A stretch of 59,717 nt of DNA from Microbacteriaceae bacterium PS02332 (GTDB lineage: Bacteria > Actinomycetota > Actinomycetes > Actinomycetales > Microbacteriaceae), in contig JASCOJ010000003.1 in the NCBI GenBank assembly GCA_029959645.1, positions 1 to 59,717 of the forward strand. Direction: 5' to 3'. The notes below the pieces were generated by a model. The model made no database searches. It was not told the origin of the DNA and saw only the letters and a list, made by a program, of their open reading frames with translations. Each line of letters begins with the position of its first letter. Position 1 is the first letter of the stretch. Below are positions 8,720-18,400 of the stretch, in pieces. A program made the translations under genes and the position numbers.

Positions 8720-9757
8720 TCAGGCCCGGAGCGTCCCGGCGCCGCCCGCGGCGACGTCCTCGACCGTGCCGTCCTTGACGACCTCGGGGATCTCGTCGCC
8801 CGTCGGCCGGAGCACGGCGTCTCCCGGCACGGACAACGTGAGCACGGCCTCCTCGACGTACTGGCTCGACTCGAGCGACTGCTCGACCCGGCGGAGGCGC
8901 GTGGCGACGTGTTCCTCGTCCTCGTTGCCGGTGAGGTCGACCGCCGCGACGAGGTACACGCGGGACGGCCCGACGAACTCGAGGTGCAGGTAGCTGACGC
9001 TCTCGACCTGCTCGCGCGAGAGCAGTTCGACGAGCACGGCGTTCTCCAGCTCCGGCGAGGTGCTCTCCCCGAGCAGGAACCGGCGGTTGCGGTCGATGAG
9101 GACGATCGCGACGACGCCGAGCAGCAGCCCGACGGCGATGGACCCGATCGCGTCGAACACCGCCAGCCCGGTGAGCTGGTGCAGCAGGACGCCGAGGAAC
9201 GCGATGACGAGGCCGACCAGGGCTGCGGCGTCCTCGGCGAACACGGCGCGGAGGGTCGGGTTCGACGACTGCAGGACGTGGCGGAGCACGGGCACCTTGC
9301 GCTTGGAGGCCGCGCCGTGCGCCTGGCGGTACGCCTGCAGGAAGCTCGTGCCCTCGAGGCAGAACGACAGCGCGAGCACGGCGTAGTTGAGCACGACGTC
9401 CTCGGCGGGCCCGGTCTCGCCGAGTTCACTGATGCCGTGGTAGATCGAGACGATCGCGCCGGCGGTGAAGAGCCCGAACGCGGCGAACATCGACCAGATG
9501 TACGTCTCCCGGCCGTACCCGAGCGGGTGCCGCTCGTCGCGCTTCCGGGCACCGCGGCGCTCGGCGACGAGCAGGAAGACCTCGTTCCCGGTGTCCGCCC
9601 AGGAGTGCGCGGCCTCCGCGACCATGGACGCGGACCCGGAGAGCAGTGCGGCGATGGTCTTCGCGATGGCGACGAGCAGGTTCGCGCCGAACGCGATGAT
9701 CACGGTGAGGAGCGACTCGGGCTTCCGCTCGGTGTCGGACGCGGGGGTCTCGGGCAT
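8720..9757 (-). CDS. Cation diffusion facilitator (CDF) family metal-efflux protein
   Basis: A 345-residue inner-membrane protein. The metal-site pattern HxxxD is present as HSWADTGNE (His51, Asp55), and a second acidic site appears in [12 protein letters not shown]. About five to six hydrophobic segments lie in the first 230 residues, followed by a cytoplasmic C-terminal domain that reads like the CDF dimerisation domain. The [13 protein letters not shown] version resembles the SLC30A9-like branch rather than classic CzcD. The expected role is export of Zn(II), Mn(II) or a similar divalent ion by proton exchange. GGAGGA lies almost against the ATG, too close for a normal ribosome site, so the start is slightly uncertain. 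Confidence 0.9.
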   Translation of the reverse strand: MPETPASDTERKPESLLTVIIAFGANLLVAIAKTIAALLSGSASMVAEAAHSWADTGNEVFLLVAERRGARKRDERHPLGYGRETYIWSMFAAFGLFTAGAIVSIYHGISELGETGPAEDVVLNYAVLALSFCLEGTSFLQAYRQAHGAASKRKVPVLRHVLQSSNPTLRAVFAEDAAALVGLVIAFLGVLLHQLTGLAVFDAIGSIAVGLLLGVVAIVLIDRNRRFLLGESTSPELENAVLVELLSREQVESVSYLHLEFVGPSRVYLVAAVDLTGNEDEEHVATRLRRVEQSLESSQYVEEAVLTLSVPGDAVLRPTGDEIPEVVKDGTVEDVAAGGAGTLRA

Positions 9758-9780
9758 TCCTCCAGCATGCTCCGGTCCGG

Positions 9781-10008
9781 TACGATCGGGTGCACAGGCA
9801 TCGATCCGGCCATCACCGGGGAGCCTTCCGGAAGAACGCGGCCCCGACGGGGTCGTCAGTAGAACCGGACGGGTTCGGGACCGACACCATCCCGACGCAG
9901 AGTGGTCACGAACGGGCGTCCGACGCCGGGCCGTGGCAAGCGAGGTGGTACCGCGGAGCGCAGGCTCCGTCCTCGTGGTCCAGTCCCACCGACCTCCAGG
10001 AGCCTCCC
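9781..10008 (+). promoter_or_regulatory. Translational T-box riboswitch upstream of ileS
   Basis: TACGAT at 9781-9786 is a likely -10 element. The leader holds an ATC (isoleucine) specifier at 9812-9814, inside a short stem made by GGCC 9808-9811 / 9840-9843 and CCGG 9816-9819 / 9828-9831. The conserved T-box core GAGGTGGTACCGCGGAGC lies at 9942-9959. Its helices are CGAGG 9941-9945 with CCTCG 9971-9975 and GGAGC 9955-9959 with GCTCC 9964-9968, exposing TGGT (9946-9949) to pair with an uncharged tRNA 3' end. GGCTCC (9963-9968) can instead pair with GGAGCC (9999-10004), hiding the ribosome site. Uncharged tRNA-Ile should therefore switch translation on, as known for actinobacterial ileS T-boxes. 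Confidence 0.93.
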
Positions 10009-13000
10009 GTGCGGTACCCGCTGAACTCCGACTCCGACGGCGTGACCCCGTCCCCGTCCTTCCCCACGGTCGAGGACGGCATCCTCGCCTTCTGGAAGGG
10101 CGACGACACCTTCCGGGCCTCGATCGCGCAGCGCGAGGGCTCCGACGAGTGGACGTTCTACGACGGCCCGCCCTTCGCCAACGGTCTGCCGCACTACGGC
10201 CACCTGTTGACCGGGTACGCCAAGGACGTCTTCCCGCGCTACCAGACCATGCGCGGTAAGCAGGTGCACCGCCGCTTCGGCTGGGACACCCACGGCCTGC
10301 CCGCCGAGCTCGAGGCGATGCGCCAGCTCGGCATCACCGAGAAGCACGAGATCGACGCCATGGGCATCGACGTCTTCAACGCGGCGGCGAAGCGGTCCGT
10401 CCTGCAGTACACCGACGAGTGGCAGCAGTACGTGACCCGCCAGGCGCGCTGGGTCGACTTCGAGGACGACTACAAGACCCTCGACGTCACGTACATGGAG
10501 AGCGTCCTCTGGGCGTGGAAGTCGCTGTGGGACAAGGGCCTGGCGTACGAGGGCTTCCGGGTCCTCCCGTACTGCTGGAACGACCAGACGCCGCTGTCGA
10601 ACCACGAGCTCCGTATGGACGACGACGTCTACAAGATGCGCCAGGACCAGTCCGTCACCGTCGCGTTCCCGCTGACGGGCGCGCGGGCCGCGGAGCTCGG
10701 GCTCGAGGGCGTCCGCGCCCTCGCCTGGACGACGACCCCGTGGACCCTGCCGACGAACGCGGCGCTCGCGGTCGGCCCGGCGATCGCGTACGCGGTCCTG
10801 CCGGCCGGGCCGGGAGGCGCGGCTGACGGTGGCGCCGCCGGTTCGGCTCGGTACCTGCTCGCGTCCGACACGGTCGCCGCGCACGCGAAGGACCTCGGTT
10901 ACGCCTCGGCCGAGGAGGCCGTCGACGCCGTCACCCGGACGATCGAGGGTCGCGACCTCGACGGTGTCACCTACGAGCGCCTGTTCGACTTCCTCGCGGA
11001 GACCGAGGGCATGGAGAACGCCTGGAAGATCCTCGTCGCGGAATACGTCGAGACCGGTGAGGGCACGGGCATCGTGCACCAGGCCCCGGCGTACGGCGCC
11101 GACGACCAGGAGGTCTGCGCGGCCGCCGGCATCCCCGTGGTGCTCTCCCTCGACGACGGCGGCGTCTTCACGTCGCAGTTCGGCGAGGTGGCCGGCATGC
11201 TCTGGTCGGACGCGAACAAGCCGCTCACGAAGGCCGTCCGCGACGCCGGTCGGCTCCTCCGTCAGGCGTCGTACGAGCACAGCTACCCGCACTGCTGGCG
11301 CTGCCGCAAGCCCCTCATCTACAAGGCCGTCTCGTCGTGGTTCGTCCGCGTCACCGAGATCCGCGACCGCATGGGTGAGCTCAACCAGGACATCACCTGG
11401 GTCCCGGACAACGTCAAGGACGGCCAGTTCGGCAAGTGGGTCGGCAACGCCATCGACTGGTCGGTCTCCCGCAACCGCTACTTCGGCACCCCCATCCCGG
11501 TGTGGGTCTCCGACGACCCCGAGCACCCGCGCCAAGACGTCTACGGCTCGCTCGAGGAGATCGAGCGCGACTTCGGCCGCCTGCCCCGCAACGCCGAGGG
11601 CGAGGTCGACCTGCACCGCCCGTTCATCGACGAGCTGACCCGCCCGAACCCGGACGACCCGACGGGCACCTCGACCATGCGTCGCATCACCGACGTGTTC
11701 GACGTCTGGTTCGACTCCGGGTCGATGCCGTACGCGCAGGTGCACTACCCGTTCGAGAACCGCGAGTGGTTCGACACGCACAGCCCGGCGGACTTCATCG
11801 TGGAGTACATCGGCCAGACCCGCGGCTGGTTCTACGTCATGCACGCGCTCTCGACCGCGCTGTTCGACCGCCCGGCGTTCACGAACGTCATCAGCCACGG
11901 CATCGTGCTCGGCTCCGACGGGCAGAAGATGTCGAAGAGCCTGCGGAACTACCCGGACGTGTCCGAGGTCTTCGACCGGGACGGCGCCGACGCCATGCGC
12001 TGGTTCCTCATGTCCTCGTCGGTGATCCGCGGCGGGAACCTCGTCGTCACCGAGGAGGGCATCCGCCAGGGCGTCCGTGAGTTCCTGCTGCCGCTGTGGT
12101 CGACGTACTACTTCTTCACCCTGTACGCGAACGCCTCGGGCGCCGAGGGGTACCAGGCGAGCCGCAGCACGGCGAGCACCGACGTGCTCGACCGCTACCT
12201 CCTCGCGAAGACCCGGGTGCTCGTCGCCGACGTCACGACGCACCTCGACGCGCTCGACACCCCGCTGGCCGCCCAGGCGATCCGCGACTTCGCCGACGTG
12301 CTCACCAACTGGTACGTCCGTCGGTCGCGGGACAAGTTCTGGGCCGGTGCCGAGTCGTCCGCGGAGGCCCGTGCCGCGTTCGACACGCTGCACACGGTCC
12401 TCGAGACACTCGCCCGGGTCGCGGCGCCGCTGGCCCCGCTCGTCACCGAGGAGGTCTGGAAGGGCCTGACCGGCGACCGGAGCGTGCACCTGACCGACTG
12501 GCCGTCCGCCGACGAGTTCCCCGCCGACGACGCCCTGGTCGCGGCGATGGACCGCGTGCGCGACGTCGCGTCGAAGGGCCTCGCGCTCCGCAAGGCGACC
12601 GGCAAGCGCGTCCGTCTGCCCCTCGCCACGCTGACGCTCGTCGTGCCGGACACCGCCGCCGTCGAGCCGTTCACGGACATCCTCCGCGACGAGCTCAACG
12701 TCAAGCGGGTCGTGCTCGAGCAGCAGGCCGAGGAGTCCCTGGCGCAGTACGGCATCGAGCGGAAGCTCACCGTCAACGCCCGCGCTGCCGGCCCCCGCAT
12801 CGGCAAGGCCGTGCAGCAGGTGATCCCGGCCGCGAAGCGGGGTGACTGGACCGCGACCGAGACCGGCGTGACCGTCGGCGGCATCGACCTCGTCGAGGGC
12901 GAGTACACGCTCGACCTCACGGTGGCCGACACGTCGAAGGCCGTGGCGTTCCTCGACGGCGGCGGCTTCGTCGTCCTCGACACCGTCACGACGCCCGAGC

Positions 13001-13266
13001 TCGAGGCCGAGGGCATCGCCCGCGACGTCGTCCGCGCCGTGCAGCAGGCCCGCCGCGACGCGGGGCTCGACGTCGGCGACCGCATCACGCTGACGCTCCG
13101 CGCCGACGAGACGGCGGCCTCCGCGGTGACCGCGCACGAGACGCTCATCGCGAACGAGACCCTCGCGACGGGAGTGCAGGTGGTCCCGTCCGCGTTCGGT
13201 CCGGACGAGGACACCGTCGCCGTCGGCGACGGTGCAGCGGTGACCGTGGAGGTGGCACGCGCATGA
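10009..13266 (+). CDS. ileS: Isoleucyl-tRNA synthetase
   Basis: A 1085-residue class I aminoacyl-tRNA synthetase that charges tRNA-Ile with isoleucine in the cytoplasm. The HIGH motif appears as HYGH (62-65, in [12 protein letters not shown]) and the KMSKS motif at residues 640-644. The editing (CP1) domain lies between them, and the anticodon-binding and C-terminal regions follow. Length and layout fit the eukaryote-like IleRS type (about 1050-1100 residues) common in actinobacteria. The GTG start at 10009 has AGGAG 6 bases upstream and this ribosome site is the T-box target. The stop overlaps the folC start (ATGA), so folC is coupled. Confidence 0.98.
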   Translation: MRYPLNSDSDGVTPSPSFPTVEDGILAFWKGDDTFRASIAQREGSDEWTFYDGPPFANGLPHYGHLLTGYAKDVFPRYQTMRGKQVHRRFGWDTHGLPAELEAMRQLGITEKHEIDAMGIDVFNAAAKRSVLQYTDEWQQYVTRQARWVDFEDDYKTLDVTYMESVLWAWKSLWDKGLAYEGFRVLPYCWNDQTPLSNHELRMDDDVYKMRQDQSVTVAFPLTGARAAELGLEGVRALAWTTTPWTLPTNAALAVGPAIAYAVLPAGPGGAADGGAAGSARYLLASDTVAAHAKDLGYASAEEAVDAVTRTIEGRDLDGVTYERLFDFLAETEGMENAWKILVAEYVETGEGTGIVHQAPAYGADDQEVCAAAGIPVVLSLDDGGVFTSQFGEVAGMLWSDANKPLTKAVRDAGRLLRQASYEHSYPHCWRCRKPLIYKAVSSWFVRVTEIRDRMGELNQDITWVPDNVKDGQFGKWVGNAIDWSVSRNRYFGTPIPVWVSDDPEHPRQDVYGSLEEIERDFGRLPRNAEGEVDLHRPFIDELTRPNPDDPTGTSTMRRITDVFDVWFDSGSMPYAQVHYPFENREWFDTHSPADFIVEYIGQTRGWFYVMHALSTALFDRPAFTNVISHGIVLGSDGQKMSKSLRNYPDVSEVFDRDGADAMRWFLMSSSVIRGGNLVVTEEGIRQGVREFLLPLWSTYYFFTLYANASGAEGYQASRSTASTDVLDRYLLAKTRVLVADVTTHLDALDTPLAAQAIRDFADVLTNWYVRRSRDKFWAGAESSAEARAAFDTLHTVLETLARVAAPLAPLVTEEVWKGLTGDRSVHLTDWPSADEFPADDALVAAMDRVRDVASKGLALRKATGKRVRLPLATLTLVVPDTAAVEPFTDILRDELNVKRVVLEQQAEESLAQYGIERKLTVNARAAGPRIGKAVQQVIPAAKRGDWTATETGVTVGGIDLVEGEYTLDLTVADTSKAVAFLDGGGFVVLDTVTTPELEAEGIARDVVRAVQQARRDAGLDVGDRITLTLRADETAASAVTAHETLIANETLATGVQVVPSAFGPDEDTVAVGDGAAVTVEVARA

Positions 13267-14753
13267 GTGACGGCAACGAGCACGGGTACGACGACGGGCA
13301 CGGGTACGACGACGACGCGACCGACGGGATCGGCGCGGACGGCGTCCGCATCCCGGTCGGGCCCGCCGGGGACGCGGCTCCCCGCGAGGAACTGCCGTAC
13401 GGGGGTGACGACGACGAGGTCCGCCGCGTCGAGGCCGCCCTGTACGCCCGGATCGGCGAGCAGGCCCCCGAGCGTCGGCTGACCGCGACCCGGCGTGCCG
13501 TCGAACTCCTCGGCGACCCGCACCTGGCGTACCCGGTCATCCACATCACCGGCACGAACGGCAAGACCTCGACCGCCCGGATGACCGAGAGCATCGTGCG
13601 CGCGCACGGTCTCCGCACCGGGCTCATGACCAGCCCGCACCTCGTGTCGATCCGCGAGCGCATCGTCATCGACGGCGAACCCATCGCCGCCGACAAGTTC
13701 GTCGAGAACTGGGACGACATCACCCCGATCCTCGACATGACCGACGCCGAGCTCACCGCGAAGGGCGAGCAGCCGCTGACGTTCTTCGAGGCCCTCACGG
13801 TCCTCGCGCTGGCGTGCTTCGCCGAGGCGCCCGTCGACGTCGCCGTGATCGAGGTCGGCATGGGCGGCGAGTGGGACTCCACGAACGTCGTGCAGAGCCA
13901 GGTCGCCGTCTTCACGCCGATCGCCGTCGACCACGCCAAGCAGCTCGGGAACACCGTCGCGGAGATCGCCCGCACGAAGTCCGGCATCGTCAAGCCGTCC
14001 TCCGCGGTCGTGTCGAGCACGCAGACGCCCGAGGCGCTCGCCGAACTCGAACGCGCCGCCGAGCTCACCGAGTCGACCCTGGCCGTCGAGGGCACGGGCT
14101 TCCGGGTCACGAGCGACACCCCGGCGGTCGGCGGCCAGCTCGTCAGCGTGCAGGGCGTCGCCGGCACCTACGACGACCTCTTCGTGCCGCTGTTCGGCGC
14201 CCACCAGGCGCACAACGCGGCGGTCGCCATCGCCGCCGTCGAGTCGTTCCTCGGTCGGGGCAGCCAGGCGCTCGACGAGGACGTGCTCAGCGAGGGGCTC
14301 GCGGGTGCGACCAGCCCCGGTCGGCTGCAGCCGATCGCGACCGGTCCGACCGTCGTCGTCGACGCCGCGCACAACCCGCACGGAGCGGCAGCGCTCGCCG
14401 AGGCCCTCCCGGTCGCGTTCCCGTCCGGACACGTCGTCGCCGTCGTCGGGATCCTCGGTGACAAGGACGCCCGCGGGTTCGTGCGTGCGCTCAAGGACGT
14501 CGTCGCGACCTTCGTCGTCACGCAGCCACCGGGCGACCGGGCACTCGACGCGGACGCCTTCGCCCGGGTCGTCGTGGACGAGGTCGGCGACGAGCGCGTG
14601 GTCGTCGAACCCGGCCTCGCCGGCGCCCTGCAGGAGGCCCGTGACCTGGCCGACGACGCCGACGCCGAGGACGCGATGGTCCTGGTCGCCGGTTCGATCG
14701 TGATGGTCGGTGCCGTCATGGACCTGGTGCACGCCGAGGGGGAGTCGAAGTGA
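13263..14753 (+). CDS. folC: Folylpolyglutamate / dihydrofolate synthase
   Basis: A 496-residue ligase of the Mur family that adds glutamate to folates and, in bifunctional members, makes dihydrofolate. The ATP loop is [13 protein letters not shown] (GTNGKTS at 97-103). Further landmarks are [24 protein letters not shown] and [12 protein letters not shown]. The first 50 residues are an acidic, Gly/Asp-rich extension not found in E. coli FolC. It overlaps ileS by 4 bases and the DUF4233 gene by 4 bases, a tightly coupled operon. Confidence 0.96.
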   Translation: MSDGNEHGYDDGHGYDDDATDGIGADGVRIPVGPAGDAAPREELPYGGDDDEVRRVEAALYARIGEQAPERRLTATRRAVELLGDPHLAYPVIHITGTNGKTSTARMTESIVRAHGLRTGLMTSPHLVSIRERIVIDGEPIAADKFVENWDDITPILDMTDAELTAKGEQPLTFFEALTVLALACFAEAPVDVAVIEVGMGGEWDSTNVVQSQVAVFTPIAVDHAKQLGNTVAEIARTKSGIVKPSSAVVSSTQTPEALAELERAAELTESTLAVEGTGFRVTSDTPAVGGQLVSVQGVAGTYDDLFVPLFGAHQAHNAAVAIAAVESFLGRGSQALDEDVLSEGLAGATSPGRLQPIATGPTVVVDAAHNPHGAAALAEALPVAFPSGHVVAVVGILGDKDARGFVRALKDVVATFVVTQPPGDRALDADAFARVVVDEVGDERVVVEPGLAGALQEARDLADDADAEDAMVLVAGSIVMVGAVMDLVHAEGESK

Positions 14754-15163
14754 CGGACGCACCGCGGGCCTCCAGGCCGGGTCGACCGTCGCGACAGCGG
14801 CGCTCCCGCGACGACCGCGGCGCGCGCGAGAGCCTGCTCGGCATCACCCTCGTGCTCGAGGCGATCATGTTCTTCTTCCCGATGCTCGTCGTGTTCGGCA
14901 AGCACACCCTGTCGCCCGGCTGGGCCTTCGGTGGGGGCATCCTGATGATCGTCGTCTACGCGCTGGCCTCTCGGCTGACCGGCTCCCGAGCCGGTGTATG
15001 GTTCGGGTGGCTGCTCCAGGCGGCCGTCTTCGCCACCGGCTTCATCGAGCCGTTCATGGTCGCGGTGGGCATCGTGTTCCTGGCGCTGTGGGTGTTCTGC
15101 TTCGTCAAGGGCGGACAGCTCGACCGCCAGAACGCCGCCCGACGCGCCGCGGCCGGCGACTGA
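14750..15163 (+). CDS. DUF4233 family small membrane protein
   Basis: A 137-residue protein with about four hydrophobic segments (for example ITLVLEAIMFFFPMLVVFG and FGGGILMIVVYALASRL) and basic tails at both ends. It matches the DUF4233 proteins that sit between folC and ndk in many actinobacteria; their function is unknown. The GTG start overlaps the folC stop (GTGA). Conserved linkage suggests co-expression rather than a folate role. Confidence 0.88.
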   Translation: MTDAPRASRPGRPSRQRRSRDDRGARESLLGITLVLEAIMFFFPMLVVFGKHTLSPGWAFGGGILMIVVYALASRLTGSRAGVWFGWLLQAAVFATGFIEPFMVAVGIVFLALWVFCFVKGGQLDRQNAARRAAAGD

Positions 15164-15200
15164 CCACAACCGACCCCCGAACCCCCAGGGAGCCCAAGCT

Positions 15201-15620
15201 GTGTCCGACTTCGAAGAGACCCTCGTCCTCGTCAAGCCCGACGGCGTCGCCCGGCAGCTCACCGGCGAGGTCCTCCGCCGGATCGAGGCCAAGGGCTACG
15301 AGATCGTCGACCTCAAGATGCTGACCGCGCCGCGGGACCTGCTCGACGCGCACTACGAGGAGCACCAGGGCAAGCCGTTCTTCGAGCCGCTCGTCGAGTT
15401 CATGCAGTCCGGTCCGGTCGTCGCCGTGCGTGTCGCCGGCAACGGCGTCATCGCGGGCTTCCGGTCGCTCGCCGGCACCACCGACCCGACGTCGGCCGCG
15501 CCCGGCACCATCCGTGGCGACCTCGGGCGCGACTGGGGCCTGAAGGTCCAGCAGAACCTGGTGCACGGCTCGGACAGCCCCGAGTCGGCCCAGCGTGAGC
15601 TCGGGCTCTGGTTCGCCTGA
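15201..15620 (+). CDS. ndk: Nucleoside diphosphate kinase
   Basis: A 139-residue enzyme of normal family length that moves a phosphate between nucleoside di- and triphosphates. The phospho-histidine is His122 in NLVHGSDSPESA. The N terminus ETLVLVKPDGV and GTIRGDLG are typical. The GTG start at 15201 has GGGAG 8 bases upstream (15188-15192). Its stop overlaps the next start by one base (TGATG). Confidence 0.98.
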   Translation: MSDFEETLVLVKPDGVARQLTGEVLRRIEAKGYEIVDLKMLTAPRDLLDAHYEEHQGKPFFEPLVEFMQSGPVVAVRVAGNGVIAGFRSLAGTTDPTSAAPGTIRGDLGRDWGLKVQQNLVHGSDSPESAQRELGLWFA

Positions 15621-16468
15621 TGACGAACGCGAACCGGCCCTCGAAGAACGAGCGCCGCGCCCACGCGCGTGACGTCGCGCGCCAGCGCGCCGACGCCGAG
15701 CGCCGCCGCAAGCGTCGCAACCGGTGGTTCCTGCAGGGCGGCATCGGCATCGGCATCCTCGCGATCGCCACGATCATCGCCCTCGTCGCGGTCAACGCCA
15801 ACCAGTCGTCGTCGGTGTCCGCCGCCGGGCCGAAGAACATGATCACCGGCGGCATCGAGTTCCACGCGGTCGACGGCAAGGTCGAACCGGTCACCACGAA
15901 GGCCGTCTCGGCGAAGGGCGAGCCGTCCGCGGCCGCCACGACGAACTCCGACGGCTCCGCGAAGGTCGTCGAGTACGTCGACTGGGCCTGCCCGGTGTGC
16001 AAGCAGTTCGAGGCGGCCTACGCCGACCAGATCCTCGACAAGGTGAAGTCCGGCGACGCCACGCTGACGATCCAGCCGGTGTCGATCCTCGACCGCAACT
16101 ACCAGAACTCGCGCTACGCCAGCCGTGCCGCGAACGCCGCGATGTGCGTCGCGAACTACGCGCCCGACGAGTTCCTCGACGTGCAGACGCAGTTCTTCGA
16201 CAACCAGCCGGCAGAGGGCACGAAGGGCCTGACGAACGCCGAGATCGCGAAGCTGGTGAAGGCCGGCGGGGCGACCGGTTCGGACGTCTCCTCGTGCCTC
16301 TCGAGCGAGCGGTACCGCGGCTGGGTGACGAAGTCGACCAACACCGTGCTCGCCGACGACAGCCTCAAGGGCCCGCAGGGCTTCGGTACGCCGACCGTCC
16401 TCGTCGACGGCAAGCGGCTCGACAACCTGACGCAGGTCATCACGGCGATCGACCAGTCGGGCAGCTGA
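15620..16468 (+). CDS. Membrane-anchored DsbA-like thioredoxin-fold protein
   Basis: A 282-residue protein. A very basic cytoplasmic N terminus (residues 1-36) precedes one membrane helix (37-60), and the rest lies outside. The active-site CPVC is at 124-127 within VVEYVDWACPVCKQFE, followed by the FGTPTVLVDGKRL element carrying the cis-proline expected of thioredoxin_4 / DsbA-like proteins. It is likely an extracytoplasmic thiol oxidase or isomerase. It is coupled to ndk by a one-base overlap and stands next to a second such protein and a VKOR, its probable re-oxidant. Confidence 0.9.
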   Translation: MTNANRPSKNERRAHARDVARQRADAERRRKRRNRWFLQGGIGIGILAIATIIALVAVNANQSSSVSAAGPKNMITGGIEFHAVDGKVEPVTTKAVSAKGEPSAAATTNSDGSAKVVEYVDWACPVCKQFEAAYADQILDKVKSGDATLTIQPVSILDRNYQNSRYASRAANAAMCVANYAPDEFLDVQTQFFDNQPAEGTKGLTNAEIAKLVKAGGATGSDVSSCLSSERYRGWVTKSTNTVLADDSLKGPQGFGTPTVLVDGKRLDNLTQVITAIDQSGS

Positions 16469-16486
16469 CCCGCACGACACCGTTCC

Positions 16487-16529
16487 ACGACGACGTCCCC
16501 GTTCCGGTCCGGAGCGGGGGCGTCGTCGT
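16487..16529. terminator. Bidirectional terminator hairpin
   Basis: ACGACGACGTCCCC (16487-16500) pairs over 14 positions (one G-T wobble) with 16516-16529, loop 15 bases. It lies between the two convergent DsbA-like genes. No long T run follows. Confidence 0.75.
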
Positions 16530-16553
16530 GTGTGGTCGACCTGTGCGGGGCGG

Positions 16554-17408
16554 TCAGCGTCCCGATCGGCCCACGAAGGCGGCGAACTGCGCGGGGTCGG
16601 TGAGCGACTGCGTCCGCGGGTCGGCACCGTACTGCCGCCCGTCGACGAGGATCGTCGGCGTGCTCGTGAGCCCGGGCAGCGACGAGTTCGGGACCGGGCC
16701 GGTCCGTACCCGCGCCGTCGAACGGGCGACCCACGGCGCGAAGTGCTGGCGCGTGATGCACGTCGCGACAGCCGGACCGTCCGCACCCGCCCGGCCCGCG
16801 ATCGCGACGAGCTCGTCGTCGCTCAGCCCCCGGGTGCTCTCGGACGGCTGCTCCGCGAAGAGGGCGGTGTCGAACGCCAGGAACGCGTCCGGGTCGTGGT
16901 CGACGACGCACGCTGCGGCGGCGGCCGACCGGGTCGAGTAGCGCGTGCCGAGCGAGCGGCCGTCGAGCACGCTGACCGGGTGCAGTTCGAGCGTCGCGGT
17001 CCCGTCCCGCACCCACCGTTCGATCTGCGGGAACTGCGCCGTCTCGAACTGGTTGCAGTACGGGCACATGTAGTCCGCGTACACGGTGATGTCGACGACC
17101 CCGTCGCGCTGCCGCGTCGGTGTGGGGGTCCCGGCGGGCGGCACCGGTCCGCTCCGGTCCGCGACGACCTCGCCGTGGTCCCCGCGCAGGACGACACCGT
17201 CGCTCACCGCGTTCCGGGGGCCCGGCCCGTCGGGGTCCGCTGCCTGGCCGACCACCACCGCGACCACCGTGATGACGGCGACCGTGCCGAGCACGAGGGC
17301 GCCGACGCCGAGGACGGTGGTCCGCCGTCGCCGCGTCCGCTCGGTCCGGAGGGCGGTGCGTGCACGCTCCCGAGCGGCCTCCCGCCGGGCGCTCCCGTTC
17401 TCGCTCAT
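16554..17408 (-). CDS. Second membrane-anchored DsbA-like thioredoxin-fold protein
   Basis: A 284-residue paralogue of the protein at 15620-16468. It has a basic N terminus, one membrane helix (about 31-53), the active site CPYC at 115-118 in VYADYMCPYCNQFE, and STPTILVDGRQYG near the end. The CPYC dipeptide differs from CPVC of its neighbour, so the two may differ in redox potential. ATG 17408 is preceded by TACGCT 8 bases upstream and no ribosome site. It lies downstream of the VKOR gene on the same strand, 59 bases away. Confidence 0.9.
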   Translation of the reverse strand: MSENGSARREAARERARTALRTERTRRRRTTVLGVGALVLGTVAVITVVAVVVGQAADPDGPGPRNAVSDGVVLRGDHGEVVADRSGPVPPAGTPTPTRQRDGVVDITVYADYMCPYCNQFETAQFPQIERWVRDGTATLELHPVSVLDGRSLGTRYSTRSAAAAACVVDHDPDAFLAFDTALFAEQPSESTRGLSDDELVAIAGRAGADGPAVATCITRQHFAPWVARSTARVRTGPVPNSSLPGLTSTPTILVDGRQYGADPRTQSLTDPAQFAAFVGRSGR

Positions 17409-17467
17409 CGCTGCCGAGCGTACCGAGCGGCGTGCGCGCAGCCGACGTCGTCGCGAGCGTCCGCGCG

Positions 17468-18073
17468 TCAGAACAGGGTGCTGAGGAGGGTCGGGAACTT
17501 GATGATGATCGTCACGATGACGAACAGGTAGTTCGCCAGCGGGAAGGCCCAGCAGTAGGGGAGCAGCACACGACCGAGTCGCTGGGTCCGGGCACCGAAG
17601 CGGCCCTGGGCGGCGTTCCAGATCGTGAAGACCCAGAACATCGGGATCGTCGCCGACCAGACGAGCATGCACCACGGGCAGAGCGCGCCGATGAACCAGA
17701 CGGTCTGCGTGAAGAGCCACGTCACGAAGACCCAGGCGAGGAACACGCCCGCGTTGAACGTGATCCAGAACCACCGCGACCCGTTGCGGAACCCGGCGAG
17801 CAGCATGACCGCGACCGCGATCGGGGCCACGAAGCCGAGCACGCCGAGCAGGGGGTTGGGGAAGCCGAACAGGTGGCCCTGCCAGCTCGCCATGACGTCC
17901 GAGCAGCTGATGAACGGGTTGACGTCGCAGGACAGCGCCTTCGTCGGGTTCGCGTACTTGGCGAACTCGTCGATCACGAGCGCGAACGCCCCGAGCAGGC
18001 CCACCGCGCCGGTGACGAGCAGGAAGACGGCGACGGCGATCGGGCGGCGAGGAGCGGTGGCAGACGTACTCAC
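17468..18073 (-). CDS. Vitamin K epoxide reductase (VKOR) family protein
   Basis: A 201-residue membrane protein with about five hydrophobic helices. It has the paired loop cysteines (Cys49 in ALSCDVNPF and Cys57 in ISCSDVM) and the active-site CPWC at 132-135 (GALCPWCMLVW). Bacterial VKORs re-oxidise DsbA-like proteins and pass electrons to quinones, replacing DsbB, so this should serve the adjacent DsbA-like proteins. GTG 18073 is the start; GATGAT lies 6 bases upstream, in line with leaderless neighbours. The upstream in-frame extension to 18175 lacks family-like sequence. Confidence 0.92.
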   Translation of the reverse strand: MSTSATAPRRPIAVAVFLLVTGAVGLLGAFALVIDEFAKYANPTKALSCDVNPFISCSDVMASWQGHLFGFPNPLLGVLGFVAPIAVAVMLLAGFRNGSRWFWITFNAGVFLAWVFVTWLFTQTVWFIGALCPWCMLVWSATIPMFWVFTIWNAAQGRFGARTQRLGRVLLPYCWAFPLANYLFVIVTIIIKFPTLLSTLF

Positions 18074-18400
18074 GGCAGCATCATCGCAGACCCTTCCGGG
18101 CCTTCCCCCGAGACGCGTGCGATAATCAGGACGTCGCGCGGCCGATCCGTGCGACGACGAGAGCTTTCCGGGCACTGCCCGGACGATCAGGCGTCGTGAG
18201 AGGGCGCCGTGACCGGACGACGCGTCACCGACGCCGAGTCGCGGTGCGGCCAGGGGCCGTCACGGCGGATCGCGCGCGCGGCACGACGCCGGACCGGTCA
18301 CGAACACAAGCGAGCGCGGCGGCGAGGTCGCCGCCCGCACAGACACGAGAATTCCCGCCACCCTCGCGGGTGAGGGCGGGGCCGAGGAGTGCACCAGCCG
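18074..18400 (+). promoter_or_regulatory. Upstream region and leader of the RNase E gene
   Basis: This 327-base gap lies between the divergent VKOR and rne genes. It contains a rightward extended -10-like TGCGATAAT (hexamer 18121-18126) without a clear -35. A near-perfect palindrome follows at 18167-18183: TCCGGGCA-C-TGCCCGGA. GAGGAG at 18384-18389 is the likely ribosome site for ATG 18401. The roughly 270-base leader could be a target for RNase E self-control, as known for E. coli rne, but that is inference. No gene is seen here. Confidence 0.5.

Noticed and set aside
9856-13137. Open frame of 1093 codons on the minus strand opposite ileS
   Set aside because: It is the antisense shadow of ileS in GC-rich DNA. 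Its translation is Arg/Val/Asp-rich without any recognisable motif, while ileS has full catalytic motifs.
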